64,000 bases of DNA from JAGRKR01 sp041397725 (GTDB lineage Bacteria; Pseudomonadota; Alphaproteobacteria; Rhizobiales; Hyphomicrobiaceae). The notes below the pieces were generated by a model that worked only from the letters and a program-made list of their open reading frames with translations, had not been told where the DNA came from and searched no databases. The stretch lies in the NCBI GenBank assembly GCA_041397725.1, contig JAWKVZ010000002.1, positions 248,001 to 312,000 of the forward strand, in the 5' to 3' direction. This document shows, one piece after another, positions 25,984 through 33,623 of this stretch (position 1 is the stretch's first letter; each line of letters begins with the position of its first letter). The position numbers were made by a program, and so were the translations under genes.

Positions 25984-26769
25984 ATGCAGGAAGCAGCGAG
26001 ATCGCCCGAACAGGCCGGCCGGGCTGAGCGCGGCGAGACGATCATCCGGCTCGACGGCGTCAACAAATGGTACGGTGAGTTCCAGGCGCTGCGCGACATC
26101 AACCTCGAGATCCGGCGTGGCGAGCGCGTCGTCGTCTGCGGGCCGTCGGGGTCTGGCAAGTCGACGATGATCCGCTGCATCAATCGCCTCGAGAGCCATC
26201 AACGCGGCCGCATCATCGTCGACGGCATCGAGCTCAAGGACAATCTCAAGAACATCGAGGCCGTGCGGCGCGAGGTCGGCATGGTCTTCCAGTCGTTCAA
26301 TCTGTTCCCGCATATGCGGGTCATCGACAACCTGACGCTGGCGCCCATGCTGGTGCGGCGCATGCCCAAGCGCGAGGCTGAGGAGATCGCCATGCGCTAC
26401 CTCGAGCGCGTGCGCATCGCCGAGCAGGCCTACAAGTATCCCGGCCAGCTCTCGGGCGGCCAGCAGCAGCGCGTCGCCATCGCCCGCTCCTTGTGCATGC
26501 AGCCGCGGATCATGCTGTTCGACGAGCCGACGTCGGCGCTGGACCCGGAGATGATCAAGGAAGTGCTCGACGTCATGGTCGAGCTCGCCAACGAGGGCAT
26601 GACGATGGTTGTCGTCACGCACGAGATGGGCTTCGCCAAGACGGTGGCCGATACGATGGTCTTCATGGATCAGGCCGAGATCGTCGAGGTGGCGCCGCCC
26701 GACACGTTCTTCACGAAGCCGAAGAGCGAGAGGACCCAGCTCTTCCTCAGTCAGATCCTCACGCACTGA
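25984..26769 (+). CDS. aapP: General L-amino acid ABC transporter ATP-binding protein (aapP)
   Basis: ATPase subunit of 261 residues energising the AapQ/AapM channel. Walker A is VCGPSGSGKSTMIRCINRLE near residue 56. The Q-loop is GMVFQSFNLFPHM, the signature LSGGQQQRVAIARSL, and Walker B with D-loop IMLFDEPTSALDPEM. The H-loop is VVVTHEMGFAKTVAD. All catalytic residues are intact, in contrast to the degenerate ABC domain at 54894-57989. The ATG at 25984 has GGAG upstream. It completes the operon; 31 bp later the second class-V aminotransferase begins, so that enzyme is probably cotranscribed. Confidence 0.96.
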   Translation: MQEAARSPEQAGRAERGETIIRLDGVNKWYGEFQALRDINLEIRRGERVVVCGPSGSGKSTMIRCINRLESHQRGRIIVDGIELKDNLKNIEAVRREVGMVFQSFNLFPHMRVIDNLTLAPMLVRRMPKREAEEIAMRYLERVRIAEQAYKYPGQLSGGQQQRVAIARSLCMQPRIMLFDEPTSALDPEMIKEVLDVMVELANEGMTMVVVTHEMGFAKTVADTMVFMDQAEIVEVAPPDTFFTKPKSERTQLFLSQILTH

Positions 26770-26800
26770 GCCAGGCGGCCATCCGGGAGGGAGCAACGCC

Positions 26801-27976
26801 ATGAGTGACCCGCAAGCCCTGCCGTCCACCGGCGTTGCGCCTGACTGGCAGGCCGTGCGGCGCGAGTTTCCCGCCCTCGATCACCTCACCTATCTCAATA
26901 TCGCCCAGAAGGCGGCGGTGCCGCGCAAGGTCGAGGCGGCCATCGCCGAGTGGATGGCCGACGTCCATGCGACGGGCGGCGCCACCGCGTTCTCCATGTC
27001 GCCGATCGAGGACACGCGGCGCGCGGTCGCAAACACCTTCGGCATGCCGCATGGCAGCGTGGCGCTGATCAAGAACACCTCCGAGGGCATGAACATCGTC
27101 GCCCAGGGCTTTCCCTGGCGTCCCGGTGACAACGTCGTCATCTCGAGCATGGAGCACGAGAATAACACGTTTCCCTGGCGTCACCTGAAGGCGCGCGGCG
27201 TCGAGGTGCGGATCGCGGAGCCCGACGAGCAGGGGCGGGTGACGCTGGCGAGCTATGAGCCGCTCGTCGATGCACGGACACGCGTCCTGGCCGTCGGGTG
27301 GGTCGTCTACGGCAACGGCTACAGGGCCGATCTGCCGGCGCTCGCGGCCTTCTGCAAGTCCCGCGGCGTCCGCCTGGTGGTGGACGGCATCCAAGCGGTC
27401 GGCATTCTCGCGACGCCGATCCAGGAGCTTGGCGTCGATGTTCTGGTGGCCGGCGGACACAAAGCGCAGCTCAGTCTCGCAGGTGCCGGATTCCTCTACG
27501 CGACACCCGAGATGATCGAGCTGCTGCAGCCGCCCTATGCCGCCAAGTTCAGCTTCGAATCCAACGACCGCACGCTTGCCGAGCCGAAGCTCGCCGCAGA
27601 CGCCCACCGCTTCGAGTATGGCAATCCGAATTTTCTGGGCTGCTGGGTGCAGAAGCGCTCGGCGGAGTGGATCGCCTCGCTCGGCCTCGCCAACATCGAG
27701 GCGCGGGTCAAGGCGTTGACGACGCGCCTGATCGACGGCGCCGAGGCGCGGCAGATCCGCGTGCGTACGCCGCGGCCGTGGAGCGAGCGGGCCGGCATCG
27801 TCAGCTTCGACGTCGGCAACAGGGCGGATGCGCTGGTGGCGTCGCTCCAGGCGCGCAACATTCTCGTCAGCCAGAAGGATGGGCACCTGCGCGCCTCGCT
27901 GCACTTCTACAACGACGAGGCGGATGTGGACCGCTTCCTGGATGCGGTCGCGGAGCTTGGTGGCGGCCGCGGCTGA
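26801..27976 (+). CDS. Class-V aminotransferase-fold PLP enzyme (copy 2)
   Basis: PLP enzyme of 391 residues and a clear paralogue of the protein at 21033-22265. Parallel blocks are IKNTSEGMNIVAQGFPWRPG, VVISSMEHENNTFPWRHLK and VRLVVDGIQAVGILATP. The Schiff-base lysine is K221 in AGGHKAQLSLAGAG. The start ATG 26801 follows GGGAGGGAG. It sits 31 bp after aapP and so probably belongs to the transporter operon. The next gene, a flavin monooxygenase, starts 43 bp later. The two paralogues flanking an amino-acid importer hint at sequential or alternative processing of the imported compound; the reaction (desulfuration, epimerisation or elimination) is not determined. Confidence 0.85.
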   Translation: MSDPQALPSTGVAPDWQAVRREFPALDHLTYLNIAQKAAVPRKVEAAIAEWMADVHATGGATAFSMSPIEDTRRAVANTFGMPHGSVALIKNTSEGMNIVAQGFPWRPGDNVVISSMEHENNTFPWRHLKARGVEVRIAEPDEQGRVTLASYEPLVDARTRVLAVGWVVYGNGYRADLPALAAFCKSRGVRLVVDGIQAVGILATPIQELGVDVLVAGGHKAQLSLAGAGFLYATPEMIELLQPPYAAKFSFESNDRTLAEPKLAADAHRFEYGNPNFLGCWVQKRSAEWIASLGLANIEARVKALTTRLIDGAEARQIRVRTPRPWSERAGIVSFDVGNRADALVASLQARNILVSQKDGHLRASLHFYNDEADVDRFLDAVAELGGGRG

Positions 27977-28019
27977 CGGGTGGCGCGGGCTTGCGCGTTG
28001 GCGTTGGTGAGGGGGCGGC

Positions 28020-29276
28020 GTGACGAAAGCGCGGGAGTTCGCGGTGGTCGGGGCCGGGGTCGGCGGCTTGGCCGTCGGAACGCTGCTCGCCCGCGCCGGC
28101 CATCGCGTCACGCTCTATGAGCGCTTCGCCGAGCCGCAGCCCGTTGGCTCCGGTCTCATGCTGCAGCCGACAGGCCTCGCGGCGCTGGCTCGCCTCGGAC
28201 TGCGAGGCGCTGTCGAAGCCCTCGGTGCGCGCATCGGGCGCCTGCACGGCCTGACCGACACCGGCCGCACGGTCTTCGACCTCTCGTATGCCGGTCTCGG
28301 CCCCGATCACTATGCCATCGGCATTCACCGCGCGGCCCTGCATGGCGCGCTGTGGCAGGCCTTTCGCAACTCCGGCGGCGATATCGAGGCGGGCCGGGAA
28401 ATCGTCGATGTCGAGCGTCGGGCGGATGGCCGGGCGGCGCCCGTGGATGCGCTCGGCAGGCGGGCGGCGGTCGCAGATCTCGTGATCGACGCCTCCGGGG
28501 CGCGCTCGCGTCTGCGCGCCCTCGTCTCGCCGCGTCGGCCACGCCCCTATACCTTCGGCGCGGTCTGGGCCAGCGTTCCCGATATCGGCATCGCCGAACA
28601 GGCCCTGGCACAGCGCTACGTGGCGGCGCGGATCATGATCGGCTACCTGCCCATCGGGCGCCCGGACGCCGGCGCGGAGCGGCTCGCCGCGCTGTTCTGG
28701 AGCCTGAAGCCCTCGCAATACGATGACTGGAGGCGCGACTTCGCCGCCTGGCGGGAGAAGGTGGTGGGACTGTGGCCCGCGCTGGCGCCGGTCGTCTCCG
28801 CCCTGCCGGGGCCGGAGGCGTTCGCGCAGGCCAGCTACGTGCAATTCACGGCTGCTCCACCGTTCGCCGGACCACTCGTGCTGATCGGCGACGCGGCCCA
28901 TGCTACGTCTCCGCAGCTCGGACAGGGGGCGAACAGCGCCCTCCTCGACGCGGTCGTTCTCGCCGATGCGCTGAGCGGTCATGCGGACATCGGCGCGGCG
29001 CTACGGACGTTCGCCGCTGCGCGACGGCGGCACGTGCGCTTCTACCAGTGGGCGGGCGCGCTCATGACCCCGTTCTTCCAGTCGGACTCGCGGCTGCTGC
29101 CCATCGCCCGCGATCTCGCCTTCGATCGCGCGAAGCTGCTGCCCATTGTGCATCGCCAGATGCTCTGGACCCTGGCCGGATTGAAGACGGGACTGTGGTC
29201 GCACGCGGACTGCACGGCGCTCGCCGGTGGTCAGCCGTCGGCGCAGGTGGAGGCGAGCGCGTCGCGCGGCGGTTGA
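28020..29276 (+). CDS. FAD-dependent monooxygenase (aromatic hydroxylase type)
   Basis: Group A flavoprotein monooxygenase of 418 residues. The dinucleotide-binding fold is VVGAGVGGLAVGTLLARAGH at the N-terminus, and the ribityl-contact motif is LIGDAAHATSPQLGQGAN near residue 288. The segment between them resembles PHBH/salicylate-hydroxylase-type enzymes that hydroxylate aromatic rings with NAD(P)H and O2. The start is GTG 28020 after a GAGGGGGC site. It lies 43 bp after the second PLP enzyme on the same strand, and may therefore act in the same pathway as the aap-linked enzymes. It converges with a cyclic-nucleotide-binding gene. Substrate unknown. Confidence 0.87.
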   Translation: MTKAREFAVVGAGVGGLAVGTLLARAGHRVTLYERFAEPQPVGSGLMLQPTGLAALARLGLRGAVEALGARIGRLHGLTDTGRTVFDLSYAGLGPDHYAIGIHRAALHGALWQAFRNSGGDIEAGREIVDVERRADGRAAPVDALGRRAAVADLVIDASGARSRLRALVSPRRPRPYTFGAVWASVPDIGIAEQALAQRYVAARIMIGYLPIGRPDAGAERLAALFWSLKPSQYDDWRRDFAAWREKVVGLWPALAPVVSALPGPEAFAQASYVQFTAAPPFAGPLVLIGDAAHATSPQLGQGANSALLDAVVLADALSGHADIGAALRTFAAARRRHVRFYQWAGALMTPFFQSDSRLLPIARDLAFDRAKLLPIVHRQMLWTLAGLKTGLWSHADCTALAGGQPSAQVEASASRGG

Positions 29277-29300
29277 GGTCGGTGGCCCGCGCGAGCTGCC

Positions 29301-29876
29301 TCAGGCCACCCCACCCTGCTGCGCAAAGGGCAGGCTGGCGAAGCCGCTCGGCGCGCTGAAGGTCGCGCGGTCGTCGGTGCTGGCGGCGTCAGCCTCGAGG
29401 GCCAGCTCTGCAGGTGCCAGCTCCGCGGGTGCGAGCATGTCGTCGATGCGGCGCAGCTCGTCGGCGACGTCCTGCAGGCGCGCCGTGATCTTGCCGATGA
29501 AGTGCTCGGCGAGTGACGGATCGACCTCCATCAGCTCCAGCAGGCCGGCTCGCGTGATCTTGAGGGCGCGCACGACGCCGGCCGCGGCAATGGAGGCGCC
29601 ATGCACGACTTCCGTCAGCATCGCCATCTCGCCGACGAGGCAGCCGGGCTCGATGAGCTGCGGCGGCAGGTGGGGCGCGTACGCGTGCGTGAGGCGGGCA
29701 CCGCCACTCACGATGAGGAATGCCGCATCGCCCTCCTCGTCCTCCTCGATCAAGGTATCGCCGTCGCGAAAGACGATGCGCTCGGCCGAGCGTGCGATGC
29801 GCGCGAGTTGATCGTCATCGAGGCCGTGGAATATGGCGACGCGCCGCAACGGCGCGATGAGTGCTTCCGCAGTCAT
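29301..29876 (-). CDS. Cyclic-nucleotide-binding domain protein without DNA-binding domain
   Basis: A 191-residue protein with one Crp-type cyclic-nucleotide-binding domain (about residues 10-125): VAIFHGLDDDQLARIARSA, EEGDAAFLIVSGGARL and the phosphate-cassette region GCLVGEMAMLTEVVHGASI. The usual Arg-Ser-Ala of high-affinity cAMP sites appears as HGASI, so ligand identity is uncertain. After a dimerisation-type helix the tail carries a repeated Ala-Pro-Ala-Glu-Leu element (PAELAPAELALEA) and no helix-turn-helix. It is therefore a sensor or partner protein rather than a transcription factor. The ATG is at 29876. The 204-bp gap upstream to the response regulator holds no recognisable gene. 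Confidence 0.82.
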   Translation of the reverse strand: MTAEALIAPLRRVAIFHGLDDDQLARIARSAERIVFRDGDTLIEEDEEGDAAFLIVSGGARLTHAYAPHLPPQLIEPGCLVGEMAMLTEVVHGASIAAAGVVRALKITRAGLLELMEVDPSLAEHFIGKITARLQDVADELRRIDDMLAPAELAPAELALEADAASTDDRATFSAPSGFASLPFAQQGGVA

Positions 29877-30080
29877 GACTGTCCCTGCTCGTAGGAAGAC
29901 TGGAACCGAACGCTACGTGTGCTCGATACTCAGACTGATACCGCGAGGACGATGACTGACTTCCCGACGCTCCCTCGTGCCCCTAGAGGTACGCCAGGAG
30001 GCCCGTAGCGGCAAGCGCCCTGTGGACGAGCTGGGGACGGCTGGTGGGCAGAGTGGGGACAAACGCTCGCGCCGATCGGC

Positions 30081-30767
30081 TCACGGAACGAGCTTGTAGC
30101 CGCCTGTCTCCGTGACCAGCAGCTCGGCGTTGGAGGGATCCTTTTCGATCTTCTGGCGCAGCCGGTAGATGTGCGTCTCGAGCGTGTGGGTCGTGACGTT
30201 GGCGTTGTAGCCCCAGACCTCGTGCAGGAGAACGTCGCGCGTCACGACTTTCTCGCCGGCACGGTAGAGATATTTTAGGATCGAGGCTTCCTTCTCGGTC
30301 AGGCGGATGCGCGAGCCCTTCTCGTCGACCAGCATCTTGGACGCCGGCTTGAACGTGTAGGGACCGATCGTGAAGACGGCATCCTCGCTCTGCTCGTGCT
30401 GGCGCAACTGGGCACGGATGCGGGCCAGGAGCACGGCGAACTTGAACGGCTTCGTCACATAGTCGTTGGCGCCGCTGTCGAGGCCGAGGACGACGTCGGA
30501 GTCGGAGGCCTGTCCCGTGAGCATGATGATCGGGCTCTTGAAGCCCGACTTGCGCAGGAGCTTGCAGGCCTCGCGACCATCCATGTCGGGCAGTCCGACG
30601 TCGAAGATCAAGAGGTCGACGCGCCCGGCCTTCGCCAGCTCGATGCCCTTCGAGGCGGTCTGCGCCACCTGCACCTCGAATTCCTCGTGGAGGGCGAGCT
30701 GATCGCGGAGGGACTCGCGCAGATCGTCATCGTCGTCGACGAGGAGGATATGGCGGGCTGTGCTCAT
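30081..30767 (-). CDS. cenR: OmpR-family response regulator, CenR-like
   Basis: DNA-binding response regulator of 228 residues. The receiver domain has the acidic pocket HILLVDDDDDLRESL, phospho-acceptor D56 in LLIFDVGLPDMDG, and switch residues in ITLTGQ-like IIMLTGQASDSD and the conserved lysine of NDYVTKPF. The C-terminal winged helix includes RLTEKEASILKYLYRAG, EVWGYNANVTTHTLETHIY and the closing ETGGYKLVP. The sequence closely matches the pattern I recall for the alphaproteobacterial cell-envelope regulator CenR; the gene symbol is a recognition call, not proven. No histidine kinase is adjacent. ATG 30767 is preferred because GGAG lies nine bases upstream; earlier in-frame ATGs (30776, 30782, 30836) exist. 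Divergent from the transpeptidase-fold gene, which would fit an envelope role. Confidence 0.8.
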   Translation of the reverse strand: MSTARHILLVDDDDDLRESLRDQLALHEEFEVQVAQTASKGIELAKAGRVDLLIFDVGLPDMDGREACKLLRKSGFKSPIIMLTGQASDSDVVLGLDSGANDYVTKPFKFAVLLARIRAQLRQHEQSEDAVFTIGPYTFKPASKMLVDEKGSRIRLTEKEASILKYLYRAGEKVVTRDVLLHEVWGYNANVTTHTLETHIYRLRQKIEKDPSNAELLVTETGGYKLVP

Positions 30768-30862
30768 GCCGTGCATCTCCATAGGGAAGCCAATTGAGAT
30801 AAGCTTACCATCTCTCGGTTGTACCCTGCACTTCAACGCGTTGCGAGGTTACGTATATCCTG

Positions 30863-31408
30863 ATGGTTTCGATGAGAAAACGCAGACAATGGCGGGCCTC
30901 CGTCGTTACTGGGCTATCCCGGCGCGCGACCCGCGGAATGATAGCGCTCGGGCCTCTGCGGTTTCCGTGCGCACTCGGCCGGTCCGGGCGTGGCCTCATG
31001 AAGCGGGAGGGTGATGGGCTGACCCCCATCGGCGCCTGGGCCGTGCGGGCAGTCTACTATCGCGCCGATCGAATCGCGAGGCCGCGGGGCGGCGTCAGGA
31101 CCGTGCGCCTCGCTCCCGAAGACGGGTGGTGTGACGCGCCGGACGATCGCAACTACAACCGCCGGGTTCGCCATCCCTATCCTGCCAGCGCCGAGCGGCT
31201 TTGGCGTGACGATGGGCTTTATGACGTCATCGTGGTCCTCGGCTTCAATGATCGTCCGCGGCGGCGCGGGCGCGGCAGCGCGATCTTCATGCATGTGGCG
31301 CGGCCGGGCTTTCGCCCGACGGCGGGGTGCGTGGCATTACGACTGCCTGATCTTTTACGCCTGATCGAGCGCCTGGGGACTCACGGTATCGTGAGGGTCG
31401 AGGGCTGA
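30863..31408 (+). CDS. L,D-transpeptidase (YkuD) catalytic-domain protein
   Basis: A 181-residue YkuD-fold protein. It has the substrate-lid block CALGRSGRGLMKREGDGLTP and the catalytic region FMHVARPGFRPTAGCVAL with a His and the nucleophilic Cys. The canonical S-x-G-C-[IV]-R appears as T-A-G-C-V-A, i.e. Thr for Ser and no Arg after it, as seen in short YkuD proteins of unknown activity. The N-terminus is basic and not an obvious signal peptide; either ATG 30863 or ATG 30872 could be the start, both with poor ribosome sites. Family members form 3-3 cross-links in peptidoglycan or attach lipoproteins. It is divergent from the cenR-like regulator and converges with amtB. Confidence 0.78.
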   Translation: MVSMRKRRQWRASVVTGLSRRATRGMIALGPLRFPCALGRSGRGLMKREGDGLTPIGAWAVRAVYYRADRIARPRGGVRTVRLAPEDGWCDAPDDRNYNRRVRHPYPASAERLWRDDGLYDVIVVLGFNDRPRRRGRGSAIFMHVARPGFRPTAGCVALRLPDLLRLIERLGTHGIVRVEG

Positions 31409-31431
31409 CTGCGCCCCAGGCGGCGGGCAGG

Positions 31432-31462
31432 AAAAATGGCCCGAAGCCGAAGCTCCGGGCCA
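31432..31462 (-). terminator. Rho-independent terminator of glnK-amtB
   Basis: Reading the minus strand, TGGCCCG (complement of 31456-31462) pairs with CGGGCCA (complement of 31437-31443). The stem is extended internally by AGC/GCT, and five T residues (complement of 31432-31436) follow. It lies about 100 bp past the amtB stop and has the classic stem plus U-tract form. Confidence 0.78.
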
Positions 31463-31470
31463 GTTAGGAG

Positions 31471-31546
31471 CACGTCTAGGGAAGACGTGGCTCGGGAACC
31501 GTGGTGGAGGACCGGGCCGCCGGACCGATGGTCTGATCCGGCGGTC
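31471..31546. terminator. Two further stem-loops between convergent genes
   Basis: CACGTCT (31471-31477)/AGACGTG (31483-31489) is a perfect 7-bp stem with a 5-nt loop. GGCCGCCGGA (31515-31524)/TCCGGCGGTC (31537-31546) gives 10 bp with one G-U pair. With the terminator at 31432 they make three hairpins in a row, probably stopping traffic between the transpeptidase-fold gene and amtB. Confidence 0.5.
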
Positions 31547-31564
31547 GCAGCCAGGGCAGAGCCC

Positions 31565-33040
31565 TCAGTAGTTGTAGGCCCGCTCGCCATGCTCGACGAT
31601 GTCGAGGCCCTCGCGCTCCCGATCCTCGGGCAGGCGCAGGCCGATGACGATGTCGATCAGCTTGAACAGGATGAGCGAGACGCCGCCCGACCACACGAGC
31701 GTCAGCGCGACGGCCTTGATCTGCGTCATGACCTGGGTGGCCATGACGTAGGCGCCGGGCGCGGCCGTGCCAGGCTTGGCGATGTAGTCGACGAGCCCGG
31801 TGCCGCCGAGGTCGGGCGAGACCAGGATGCCCGTGCCGATGGCGCCGACGATGCCGCCGATGCAGTGGACGCCGAACACGTCGAGGCTGTCGTCGTAGCC
31901 GAGCGCATTCTTGATCGAGGTGCAGAACACGAAGCAGACGACACCCGCGACGAGGCCGAGCACGATCGAGCCCATGGGGCCGGCGAAGCCGGATGCCGGG
32001 GTCACCGCGACCAGACCGGCGATCGCGCCGGAGACGAGGCCGAGCAGGGACGGCTTGCCCTTGCCGAGCCACTCCGCGAACATCCAGGCGAGAGCCGCGG
32101 CGGCGGTCGCGACGAAGGTGTTGATCATCGCCAGCGCGGTCGTGCCGTTCGCCTCGAGGTTCGAGCCCGCGTTGAATCCGAACCAGCCCACCCACAGCAG
32201 CGCAGCGCCGACCATGGTGAAGGTCAGGCTGTGCGGAGGCATGGCATCGCGCCCGAAGCCGACGCGCTTGCCGATGACGATGGCGCCGACCAGACCGGCG
32301 ATGCCGGCGTTGATGTGCACGACCGTGCCGCCTGCGAAGTCGAGCGCACCCCACTGATAGAGCAGGCCGGCGTCGCCGACGACGGCGTCAAGGGCCGCCT
32401 GAGCCTTGGTCTTGGCCTCGCCGGCAGCCGCCGACGCGAGCTTCTTGGCCGCATCCGCGATGGCGTCCGGACCCGCCCAGTACCAGACCATGTGGGCCAT
32501 CGGGAAGTAGACGATGGTGACCCACAGGACCATGAAGATCAGCAGGGCGGAGAATTTCACGCGCTCCGCGAAGGCGCCGACGATCAGCGCCGGTGTGATG
32601 CAGGCGAAGGTCATCTGGAAGCAGATGTAGACGTACTCGGGAATGACCACGCCGTTGGAGAAGGTGGCGGCCGTCGAGTCGACCGTCACGCCCTTGAGGA
32701 AGGCCTTCGACAGCCCGCCGATGTAGGCGTTGAGTGATCCGCCCGACGTGAAGGCCAGGCTGTAGCCGTAGATCACCCAGATGAGCGCCACCACGCAGAC
32801 GATGGCGAAGACCTGCATGAGCACGGAGAGCATGTTCTTCGTGCGTACGAGGCCGCCGTAGAAGAGCGCGAGGCCGGGGATCGTCATGAGGAGGACGAGG
32901 ACCGTGGCAACCAGCATCCAGGCGGTATCGCCTTTGACGGGCTGAGGTCCTGCTGCGAATGCCGCTTCAGGCAGCAGCAATAGCGCCGCTCCCGACATCA
33001 GGGCGGCACAGACCAGCCGCCATGGCTTTCCAATCAACAT
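31565..33040 (-). CDS. amtB: Ammonium transporter (amtB)
   Basis: Amt/Rh-family channel of 491 residues. A cleaved leader (KPWRLVCAALMSGAALLLLP, ending AFA-A near residue 29) is followed by eleven predicted helices. Family signatures include DTAWMLVATVLVLLMTIPGL, FYGGLVRTKNMLSVLMQ, FAGGTVVHINAGIAGLVGA and the pore histidines in VYFPMAHMVWYW and VFGVHCIGGIVGAIG. An unusual Ala/Lys-rich periplasmic insertion (AKKLASAAAGEAKTKAQAAL) lies near residue 215. The start at 33040 has GAGGGAG upstream. It is 46 bp downstream of glnK in the standard nitrogen-control operon; uptake is gated by GlnK binding. Confidence 0.97.
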   Translation of the reverse strand: MLIGKPWRLVCAALMSGAALLLLPEAAFAAGPQPVKGDTAWMLVATVLVLLMTIPGLALFYGGLVRTKNMLSVLMQVFAIVCVVALIWVIYGYSLAFTSGGSLNAYIGGLSKAFLKGVTVDSTAATFSNGVVIPEYVYICFQMTFACITPALIVGAFAERVKFSALLIFMVLWVTIVYFPMAHMVWYWAGPDAIADAAKKLASAAAGEAKTKAQAALDAVVGDAGLLYQWGALDFAGGTVVHINAGIAGLVGAIVIGKRVGFGRDAMPPHSLTFTMVGAALLWVGWFGFNAGSNLEANGTTALAMINTFVATAAAALAWMFAEWLGKGKPSLLGLVSGAIAGLVAVTPASGFAGPMGSIVLGLVAGVVCFVFCTSIKNALGYDDSLDVFGVHCIGGIVGAIGTGILVSPDLGGTGLVDYIAKPGTAAPGAYVMATQVMTQIKAVALTLVWSGGVSLILFKLIDIVIGLRLPEDREREGLDIVEHGERAYNY

Positions 33041-33086
33041 TGATGGAGCTCCCTCGTTTCTGTCGTTTCGAACGTGATGTCGGGTG

Positions 33087-33425
33087 TCAGAGCGCATCGT
33101 CGTCGGTCTCACCCGTGCGGATGCGGACCGTGTGCTCGATGGTGGAGACGAAGATCTTGCCGTCGCCGATCTGGCCGGTCTTGGCGGCTGCGACGATGCA
33201 TTCCACTGCCTTGTCGACGAGGTCCGACGAGACGACGACCTCGATCTTGATCTTCGGCAGGAAGCTTACGGCGTACTCGGCGCCGCGATAGATTTCCGTG
33301 TGCCCCTTCTGGCGACCGTAGCCCTTGACCTCGGTCACCGTCATGCCGTGCAGGCCCAGATCCGTGAGCGCGGAGCGCACCTCGTCGAGCTTGAACGGCT
33401 TGATTATGGCGGTCAGCAGTTTCAT
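33087..33425 (-). CDS. glnK: PII nitrogen regulatory protein (glnK)
   Basis: PII signal protein of 112 residues, exact family length. The T-loop carries the uridylylation site Y51 within YRGAEYAVSF. The B-loop is KTGQIGDGKIFV, and the C-loop TVRIRTGETDDDAL. It senses 2-oxoglutarate and ATP/ADP; when deuridylylated under nitrogen sufficiency it plugs AmtB. The start is ATG 33425 with an AGGGG-type site. A sigma-54-like promoter lies 61 bp upstream, consistent with NtrC-controlled expression of glnK-amtB. Confidence 0.97.
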   Translation of the reverse strand: MKLLTAIIKPFKLDEVRSALTDLGLHGMTVTEVKGYGRQKGHTEIYRGAEYAVSFLPKIKIEVVVSSDLVDKAVECIVAAAKTGQIGDGKIFVSTIEHTVRIRTGETDDDAL

Positions 33426-33485
33426 GGCTCACCCCTGTTCTCAGCCTCGCTGGAGGGGCCGGACGGCCCTCCATTGCTACTGCTT

Positions 33486-33502
33486 AGTCAAGAGGCGTGC
33501 CA
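33486..33502 (-). promoter_or_regulatory. Sigma-54-like promoter of glnK-amtB
   Basis: On the minus strand TGGCAC, five bases, then TTGACT (complement of 33502-33486) matches the -24 element exactly and the -12 element TTGC with A for the C. It lies about 61 bp before the glnK ATG. glnK promoters are usually sigma-54/NtrC dependent, which supports the call despite the mismatch. Confidence 0.55.
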
Positions 33503-33549
33503 GATTCGAAGGTGAGGCGTAATGTATTGAAATAAATCAGAAAACTAGA

Positions 33550-33597
33550 GTTTAGCCGGAGTCTCTGCCGTCTGGCGACCGGACTTTCAGGCTAAAC
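33550..33597 (-). repeat. Long imperfect stem-loop between tesB and glnK
   Basis: GTTTAGCC (33550-33557) and GGCTAAAC (33590-33597) are perfectly complementary. Inside them AGTC/GACT and GCC/GGC can pair in register, giving a three-tier hairpin. On the minus strand it begins 27 bases after the tesB stop and is followed by an A/T-rich stretch with short T runs, so it may be the tesB terminator; it could also be a structured RNA or regulator site upstream of glnK. Confidence 0.5.
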
Positions 33598-33623
33598 CGT
33601 GAGCACAAAATCAAATCTGCCTA

